From positions 204,786,263 through 204,850,262 of the forward strand of contig NC_090725.1 of the NCBI RefSeq assembly GCF_036898095.1: DNA of 64,000 nt, written 5' to 3'. This stretch comes from Palaemon carinicauda (lineage: Eukaryota; Arthropoda; Malacostraca; Decapoda; Palaemonidae). Shown here in pieces: positions 56,821 to 64,000 of the stretch (position 1 is its first letter; each line of letters opens with the position of its first letter). A program made the position numbers and the translations under genes. The notes below the pieces were generated by a model. That model was not told the origin of the DNA. It did not search any database and worked only from the letters and a program-made list of their open reading frames with translations.

Positions 56821-58732
56821 TTGAGAGGTTTTCAATGTAAACAATGTTGGCCATAGAGTAAATCATACTGTACGTGTAAACATCCTAGTTAGGCAATATC
56901 AACAAAAGCTGATAGTGCTCATTTGAATTTTGATGTTAGGACCTCAGAATTGAAGTTATTGTGCCAATTATTGCATTTGTGGGGAGGAGTTATGTATCCC
57001 CTATTCAGGAAAGTTATTCTATATTACTAGCAAGAACTGTTTTAGCTCTTCCATCAAGATCTGATTCCTTTAAAGATAATTTTGAGGCTAGAGGTTTACA
57101 CTAGAGCTTCTTTTCGCGCAAGTTGTCTCATATTACTAGCAAGAATACTAGCTCTCTTGTTAAGTTCTGAATCCTTAAAGAAAAAGTTTGTCTAAAGAGG
57201 CTCACACGACTGCCTCTTTTCATCAGACACACTCATGCTTTTGTAAAATATTAAGGCTTAAGAGTCTCACACTACTGCCCCTTTTGCATCAGAGACACTC
57301 ATGCTTTTGTAAATCACTCCATGATCTTTGTGCCATAATTGGTGACAATTTGCATGACGCCAAGGTAAATGCTAACACAATTAGGCTTAACAAGAAAAGA
57401 AGCAAGAAAGTTGTTTTAAGTGTCTAGAACTCTCATGCTTAGTATGTGAGCGCTGTAAAACGCTCAGTGTGGCCATAGGAACATATCCATACTTCCCCAG
57501 AGTTCTTTTGATTTTTGTGTCAGACAGTCTCGCACCTTAGATTTTTGCACTAACCCTTTTAGGGCAGAGGAAACTTCTGTCCCTACCTACTACAAATATC
57601 ACTGTGAATCATTTGATGATCTCACCAATAGCACCTCAAATTTACATCCATACAGCCCTTTTAAATTTTTTGCTAATATTTTTTCTCCTCTCTGAATGTC
57701 TTGTCAGTGGCTACTCAGAAACTCTCACTAATGCTACCCTTCATTCTAGTGTTATTCATGCTTCCAAATCAACCAATTTCACCACCTGTCTTATGCTTCT
57801 AGGCCATATGAATCGCAGGCTCATTGTGCTTGTTACTCTTGTTTCCAATTCTTGTCCCACTAGTTCCTCTTGATCTAGCAGTATCCAAAAGGAGGATTTA
57901 CATTTAATGAAGGAAGATTGTTCTTTTCTTGAATATTTTCCTGATGTAGAATATTTTTCAGCAACTTTTGAAACTATTTCTGTTGGTTTAGATTGCATTA
58001 GATTACGAATTTTAGGCTAGGACCAGGAACTCTTTTTGAACTATTTAAAAAAAACACATTTGCATGAAGCATGTTAAGAAACACATTCACTTATAACATA
58101 CCTTTAAAAAAATAAATTAAAAATAAAGATAAAATAAAATCTCATCTAAATACATCTGAAATATTTGTGACTGATTTACCAGAGATGGTATTTACGACCC
58201 TGATTTATAAATTCTCACCAGCACACCAGAATAAGCTTAATCAACAGTAATTTGTAACAATGAGCACGCATTGGTCAATGTTGCCAAATGGAATATATTT
58301 ACGTGTGAGAGGGATATATTTACAGTTTGCTTAAAAAGACCTCAACTTGTGGGTTGCTAAAACATTGAAGCTGAGGATTAATACTATTCCTCGTGCTTTT
58401 ATGTTTCTTATTATCATTGAGAGGGGAAAAAACCATCTCGCTTGCCATTTTCTTGAAATATATTACTTAAGAGTGTGGAACCCTTTTCATAAAACCATTT
58501 TCATTTAGAGCAATTTCCTTCTCTTCATTTTCTGCTATCTCATTCCCATGAATTCAGACATCAGAGGGAACCCAGCTGAAAATAATAGTTTTTGCCGACA
58601 TTAAATAGGAGAGAACTATTCTTTAGCTTTCTGAATTAGGCATTAAAGGCTATTAGAACCAACTTTTGTTTTAGTGCATGAAATGCTTTTGTGCATTTAC
58701 CATAATGTTGAGTTGATCCTGATCAACATTAT
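56821..58732. other. Unassigned DNA with short local duplications
   Basis: Two small tandem duplications: tattactagcaagaa near 57026 and 57133, and catcagacacactcatgctt-type text near 57223 and 57288. Short open frames here show no recognisable domain. This may be a very old element, but nothing identifies it. Confidence 0.35.
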
Positions 58733-59660
58733 TGTTATTATTGTTTTTATTACTAGCTAAGCTACAACCCTAGTTGGAAAAGCAAGATGCTATAAGCACA
58801 AGGGCTCCAACAGGAAAAAAGCACAGTGAGGAAAGGAAATAAGGAAATAATAAACGATATAAGAAGTAATGAACAATTAAAATGAAATATTCTAAAAACA
58901 TTAACAATAATAAAACTGATATTTTATATATATAAACTATGAAAGGACTTATGTCAGCCTGTTCAACATAAAAACATTTGCTGCAAGTTTGAATTTTTGA
59001 AGTTCTACGGATTCAACTACCCGATTAGGAATATCATTCCACAACTTGGTCACAGCTGTAATAAAACTTCTAGAGTACTGTGTAGTATTTAGCCTCATGG
59101 TGAAGAAACCCTATTAGAATTAACTGCATGCCTAGTATTACGAACAGGATGGAACTGTCCTGGAAGATCTGAATGTAAATGATGGTCAGAATTATAAAAA
59201 ATTTAATGGAACATGCATAATGATCTAATTATTCGACGGTGCCAGAGATTAATATCTAGATCAGGAATAAGAAATTTAATAGACCGTAAGTTCCTATCCA
59301 ACAAATTAATATGAGAATCAGCAGCTGTAGACCGTACAAAAAAAATACTCGAAATAAGGTAAAATGAAAGAATTAAAACACTTCTTTAGAATAGATTGAT
59401 CACCAAAAGTCTTGAAAGACTTTCTCAATAAGCTATTTTTTGTGCAATTGAAGAAGACAGACCTATTGTGTTTCTCAAAAGTAATTTTGTTGTCAAAAAT
59501 CACACCTAAAATTTTAAGTCATACAAAGTTGAAGAAACATTATCAAAGCTGAGATCTGGATGTTGAGGAGCCACTATCCTTCACCTACTTACAATCAATC
59601 ATACTTTGAGTTTTGTTAGGATTCAACTTCAAACCCCATAAATTGCACCATGGTATATTC
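58733..59660 (-). mobile_element. Second LINE copy (same family as 1707-3704)
   Basis: The tail ctagttggaaaagcaagatg and about 900 bp of adjacent sequence match the 3' part of the LINE at 1707, including the C-terminal domain with frameshifts. It is 5'-truncated at about 59660, ends in a short ATT/ATA run, and is more diverged than the first copy. Confidence 0.85.
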
Positions 59661-59829
59661 AGTATGGTCACAAATTATACGTGTTGGAATTGTGCGAATC
59701 CCCATTTATGCAGTCACTAGTTTTCAAAAATAAATATTATGCAACTCTGAAGCCGTTCAAAGTCTGTGAGTTAAGCACCACAAAACTTATCAAATCTATT
59801 GTCTTTTCAAATATATTGGTAGTTCTAGG

Positions 59830-60500
59830 TATTGTGACTGATAATAGATGTAACCAAACCATTTTATCTATGTGCGTCTAGCTGACAAAATGTTAACACA
59901 GAGTTATGGGACATTCTCAGCAATCTCTATCTTTCTCCAACCTCTCAGTAATTCTAATGATAGTGTTAATATTATTGGTAGCAATAACATTTAGATTAGA
60001 ATAACATTAATTTTTTCATTAAAAATCCATCATGATTCAAATTATCTTCACTTTCTCCAATCTCGCACCATCTCTTTTACATCCTACGTTATACCGGCAA
60101 CCCAATTGTTCAATAACTTTCAATTTAAAAGGATGACTGATAATAAATGTATACAAACTATATTTACCTCACATTTTACTGGCATAATCTCATAATAAAT
60201 AACTATTTGAGGAAAAATTCCATATCAACAATAAAATGAGGTTTTATCTATGCTAGTTCAGCTAACAAAATGTAAACATAGAGCTTTAGTTACATTCTCA
60301 GCAACCTTTAGCTTTCTCTAACCTTTCGATAATTTTATCGAGTGTTAATGGTGGTAGTAATAAAATTTAGATCAGCATAATATTAATTTTTATTAAAAAT
60401 CCATCATAGTTTAAATTATCCTTACTTTCTCCAATCTCACATCATCTTTGTTACATCAAACATTATAGCGGTAACCCAATTGTTCGATAACTTTTAATCC
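59830..60500. repeat. ~350-bp tandem duplication
   Basis: Two diverged copies, 59830-60120 and about 60130-60500. Shared phrases: ctttctccaatctc (60050, 60428) and aacccaattgttc (60099, 60474). The phrase ttactttctccaatctcgca also occurs in the right arm of Tigger-1 (13720), so this is probably Tigger debris. Confidence 0.7.
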
Positions 60501-60717
60501 ACAACTAGTCTAGTACTTTCTTAATTTTTTGTTAGTGGATCCATAATTGATGTGGGTACAAGTTGATATGAAATCAAACTGACTTACAATTGAAGTCAAA
60601 AATTATTTCGTAACAGTTTAGAATTATCGTAAACTGTCATAAAGTCATTAGTGGCAGTTTGCTATTGTTGATTAAAGGCAAACAAAATGGTTTTTCTGGG
60701 GCGGCCTGTGACGGCCG

Positions 60718-61813
60718 GTGAGAATGCATACAACCCTAGCTACGGACCCTCAGGTCCCTTTCGTGGACACCAGAGAGGTAGCTACAGGGCTAGAGGACAG
60801 TTCCGTCAACGAGGCGGACCTAGGACAAGGGGTTCTCGAGGAGGGAAAGAACCTAGATTCACTCCCTCGCAATGATATAGTTCCGGTAGGGGGGAGACTT
60901 TACCACTTTCGAGACCGTTGGACCTTCAGTCCGTGGGCTCACAGCATAGTCTCCAAAGGCTTGGGGTGGAAATGGTCACAAGGTTCCCCTCCTCCACCAG
61001 TGACCTTCTTCCAGAGACCCACATCCATTCTGAGAGAGTACACCACCGAGTTACTACAGAAAAAAGCAATCAAACGGGTTCGATCGCTGAAGTTCCAAGG
61101 CCGCCTGTTCACAGTTCCGAAGAAAGGCTCGTCGGCATTGAGAGTGGTCCTGGACTTGTCAAAGCTAAATTCTTACATCCTCTGCGACAAGTTCCGGATG
61201 TTGACCATCTCTCAGGTACGTACCCTGCTTCCCCGTGGGGCCGTCACCACCTCTATCGATCTTACCGACGCCTATTATCACGTACCAATAGCTCGAAACT
61301 TCTCTCCTTACCTAGGTTTCCGTCTAGGCAGGAAAGCCTTTGCATTCAAAGTCATGCCCTTCGGCCTCAACATTGCACCCAGGATATTCACGAAACTGGG
61401 TGAGACGGTGCTAGAACAACTCAGGAACCAAGGGATTCAGATCGTTGCTTATCTGGACGATTGGCTTATTTGGGCTCGGTCAGCCCTGGAGTGCAACAGA
61501 GCTACGAAGAAAGTACTTCGTTTTCTCGCCAACCTGGGATTTCGGGTCAATCTCCAAAAATCCCGCCTACTTCCATCAGACCGCTTCGAATGGTTAGGCA
61601 TACAGGAGAGACGGTGCTAGAACAACTCAGGAACCAAGGGATTCAGATCGTTGCTTATCTGGACGATTGGCTTATTTGGGCTCGGTCAGCCCTGGAGTGC
61701 AACAGAGCTACGAAGAAAGTACTTCGTTTTCTCGCCAACCTGGGATTTCGGGTCAATCTCCAAAAATCCCGCCTACTTCCATCAGACCGCTTCGAATGGT
61801 TAGGCATACAGTG
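60718..61813 (+). pseudogene. DIRS-6 ORF1 tail and reverse transcriptase core
   Basis: The first part encodes a Gly/Arg-rich ORF1 tail (PFRGHQRGSYRARGQFRQRG, 60750-60800). Overlapping in another frame, a 300-codon RT frame runs to 61620: SLKFQGRLFTVPKKGSSALR, SIDLTDAYYHVPIARNFSPY, MPFGLNIAPRIFTKLGETVL, YLDDWLIWARS. The frame is undamaged until a 206-bp tandem duplication repeats the catalytic-site segment out of frame. Closest in the window to DIRS-1. Confidence 0.8.
61402..61813 (+). repeat. 206-bp tandem duplication in RT
   Basis: 61402-61607 is repeated essentially perfectly at 61608-61813 (gagacggtgctagaacaact starts both). It contains the YLDD motif. Because 206 is not a multiple of three, the second copy is in another frame and stops the RT ORF. 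The lack of divergence indicates a recent event, or an assembly error. Confidence 0.95.
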
Positions 61814-61959
61814 GGACCTTGCACGGCACAAGCTGGTTCTACCTCCCAAAAAGGTAAGACCAGAAATAGATTTTTCCTTCGTCAAAATCCCTTTAATGTT
61901 TTGCGATGTGTGTGGGATACAATAAGTAAAATTCTGTAATACAGTAACATAGTATTTAC

Positions 61960-62590
61960 TAAGAGCTCTTAGTATCATTAGTTATCAATTTGATTATTAG
62001 TGTGTAAGTGCGTTCATTTGTTTGTTATGATCGGCAATGAAACATTACACAAACTAAAGGTTTCCATTTTTTGCGGCTTGTTTAAGGAAGACATTATTTA
62101 AAATTGCGTTCATTTTATTCATTTTGAAGTTCTAAGAATAAAGTAAGTGAAACGTCATTAGTAATAAAAAAACTATACTGTAATATAATCAATACTTGGT
62201 AAGATATCTGTTGCTGCAAAAACTAACCTAAACAGAGATGTATAAATTTGTTCATTATGATTGGGCAACGAACTTAAGCAGTTGAAAGATTTTTGTTTTA
62301 GGTGGTGAGTCTAGGAAAAACATTGTATAAAACTGCATTCACTTCATTCATTTTGAAGTTCTAAGAAAAAAGTAACAACATTAGTAATAACAAATCATTA
62401 TATAATCAATACTTGGTAAGATACCTGTTTCTGCAAATACTAACCTACACATAGATGTGTAAATGCGTTCGTTATGATTGGAGATGAACGTAAATAAAAC
62501 AATGGTTTCTGTTTTAGGTGGCATGCTTTTTGGAGGGTTAGGAAAAGCATGATATAAAATCGCCTTTATTTAGTTAATTTCGGACTTTTA
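61960..62590 (-). repeat. Tigger-1/2 left-arm debris, repeated about three times
   Basis: Reverse-complement matches to 9470-9600 of Tigger-1: gcaaaaactaacctaaacag, gtgtaaatgcgttc and gatataaaatcgccttta. The segment recurs about every 210 bp (near 62000, 62215 and 62430). No terminal tip or TA duplication was recognised. Confidence 0.65.
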
Positions 62591-63010
62591 AACAGATTTT
62601 GAAGCAAAGCGAAAAAACAATTTTGGGTGAGATGGCCATGATTGAAGGTTCCTTTAGACATCTTTCTAAGGAATATTTGGCTACAGTGATACTCCCAGAG
62701 AATCGACCCTAGGTCTCCAGAATTCTAACTCCTGGTGCGAGTATCCTTTAAATAACTCTTAAGGATATCGCATAATATCAGGGGACGTATTTCTTGATAC
62801 GACACATGGCAATCTTCACCCCAAATAGAGTTTTCGCTCTGAGGGGGAAGAGTGGCGAAATTGAAGGGGAGCCGTCATCAAGGTTACCCAGTGGATCCCC
62901 TTCCCGTACTACTACAGGGTCCAATATGGCTACCCATTCCTTGTAGCTAAAGCATGGTGGCTACAGATGGAGTAGTTTCGGGTGGGGATTGTTGTACAAT
63001 CCTTTTCTTA

Positions 63011-63122
63011 GAAAAGGAGGGTGGGTCCATGAGGACGACATGACCATCTCACCCAAAAATAGATTTTTCGCTTTGCTTTAAAATCCATTTTTTGGGCTCA
63101 AGCCATGTCATCCTGATGGAAG
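63011..63122 (-). repeat. DIRS-4 internal complementary region
   Basis: Copies of the right tip and left tip abut (atctcacccaaaaatagatt ... ttttttgggctcaagccatg), as in DIRS-3 at 25655-25775. Confidence 0.8.
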
Positions 63123-63837
63123 CTTACCAGAGAATTACTTGAAAGTACTGTATCTGTGGGTTTGTATAAGTGCCTTAACCTTGGGTGAGCTTCTATGTGG
63201 TCATCCAGACCACATAAATATATGATGGTACCGTTATACATCATATCCACTAAGCATGGAACAGCCATAGGTCTTCCGGCCCCCTGCAGGGAAATGTCAT
63301 TCTCAACTATAGAAGCAGCAAGGTTTGTATATATATTGGAACAAATATAATTATCATTCAATTATTTTGTTCACATGTATATGCACCTTCAAGTATATAC
63401 TTTACTTTAGGAAATTAGGTAAAAAAACTCCGTCTAATTTTATTCAGCTACTTTGGGGCGAATAAGATGCAAATACATCTTCAACATTTATTTGAATAGA
63501 CAACATAAATATAATATCTAGTGTATTAAATTAGAATCAGTATTATACATCCAACATATAAAAGGTATATATACTTATCACCTGAAAGGGAAGAAATATC
63601 ATTAGCCACTCCAAATCAGTTGAAAAATTATTAAGATAATTTCACTGTAAATTTTGGGTAAGTATCAACAATGCGTACAAGTGTAAACATGGCACTGGTG
63701 TCATTGGTATGATTCTGCACCTATAAAGAACAGTCCTAGTGTCACCAAGGTGACACTTGATAAAAAGGTATTACACTGCAAGGTGTTAACACCTTTTCAC
63801 CTAAACTGAAAGTCCCAAACAGTTCACGGTTCATCGC

Positions 63838-64000
63838 AGCACTAGACGACAGGTTTCACAACACTACCTGCCGCCACCTCAAAATGTTTCAAGTCGTGCA
63901 CTTACTTCGCATAATGTTTATTGAAGACTCTAGAGGATTTCCAACCAGTGTATGAGCGGAGTCTCTCAAAGTCCATATACTGAAAAAAGTTCAGCGAGGA
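63838..64000 (-). pseudogene. DIRS-4 tyrosine recombinase, C-terminal end
   Basis: Reads SSLNFFQYMDFERLRSYTGW, then KSSRVFNKHYAK with the catalytic Tyr, then TAA (63902-63904), and after it LKHFEVAAGSVVKPVV to the stop at 63842. Compare DIRS-3, where the same end is open. The N-terminal part lies outside the window. Confidence 0.85.

Larger units (their letters stand above)
60693..61891 (+). mobile_element. DIRS-6: 1.2-kb internal-deletion derivative of a DIRS element
   Basis: Left tip TTTCTGGGGCGGCCTGTGAC (compare DIRS-1 8372) and right tip agatttttccttcgtcaaaa...tccc (compare 40227) are each only about 30 bases. They are joined directly to the ORF1 tail and RT core. The long terminal repeats, leader, most of ORF1, RNase H, recombinase and internal complementary region are all absent. 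Confidence 0.75.
62594..64000 (-). mobile_element. DIRS-4: 3' part of a DIRS-3-family element
   Basis: Right-end extension gattttgaagcaaagcgaaa followed directly by ttttgggtgag (the intact arrangement), then right terminal repeat (62632-62970), internal complementary region (63011-63122), 3' region and the end of the recombinase. It continues beyond the window. It is the same family and orientation as DIRS-3. Confidence 0.85.

Noticed and set aside
57188..57873. Two short ORFs after the minisatellite
   Set aside because: They contain local duplications and no recognisable domain or splice context; they were kept only as unassigned DNA.

Overview
The window is nuclear DNA from an animal, most likely a decapod crustacean. 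The reasons are split genes with GT-AG introns, long (CT)n/(GA)n/(TA)n tracts, several DIRS-type tyrosine-recombinase retrotransposons, TA-flanked Tigger-like DNA transposons, and a LINE 3' tail of a type I associate with shrimp and crabs. The organism is inferred, not proven. No bacterial features, rRNA or tRNA genes were recognised.

The only host gene recognised is on the + strand: two coding exons of a Dicer-family ribonuclease. The exon at 44847-45065 carries the end of RNase III domain a. The exon at 55246-55443 carries the linker and the start of RNase III domain b. Both are phase 0 with good splice sites. The 10.2-kb intron between them holds a decayed DIRS element, a 57-bp insertion with a 15-bp target duplication, a truncated Ty3/Gypsy element and an RTE-type LINE scrap.

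Nearly everything else is mobile DNA. (1) 1-7302: a decayed DIRS element (called A), split by a LINE. (2) 7303-33660: a minus-strand DIRS element (DIRS-3). Its terminal extension is split by a TA-flanked inverted-repeat element (7331-25269). That element contains a nearly complete plus-strand DIRS (DIRS-1, 8372-25082). DIRS-1 carries two Tigger-like insertions (9235-13871 and 20924-24877). The first of these contains a non-autonomous piggyBac-like element (10443-13248) with satellite-like repeats. This is five levels of nesting. (3) 33779-41005: a Tigger-like element with another DIRS (DIRS-2) inside. (4) 41129-44375: a second copy of the TA/CCRTATAT inverted-repeat family and a decayed Tigger transposase. 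(5) 44847-55443: the Dicer exons and their intron. (6) 55444-64000: a minisatellite, a second LINE copy, a 1.2-kb deletion derivative of a DIRS, Tigger debris and the 3' end of another DIRS-3-family element.

DIRS-1 shows the expected DIRS layout: inverted terminal repeats, an internal complementary region that pairs with both outer ends, a Gag-like ORF1, an RT-RNase H-methyltransferase-like ORF and an intact tyrosine recombinase ORF. Such elements are thought to be copied by RT/RNase H through a circular intermediate, completed on the internal complementary region, and integrated by the recombinase. Two DIRS families here share a Cys/His-rich finger at the ORF1 N-terminus and what looks like a small separate start exon.
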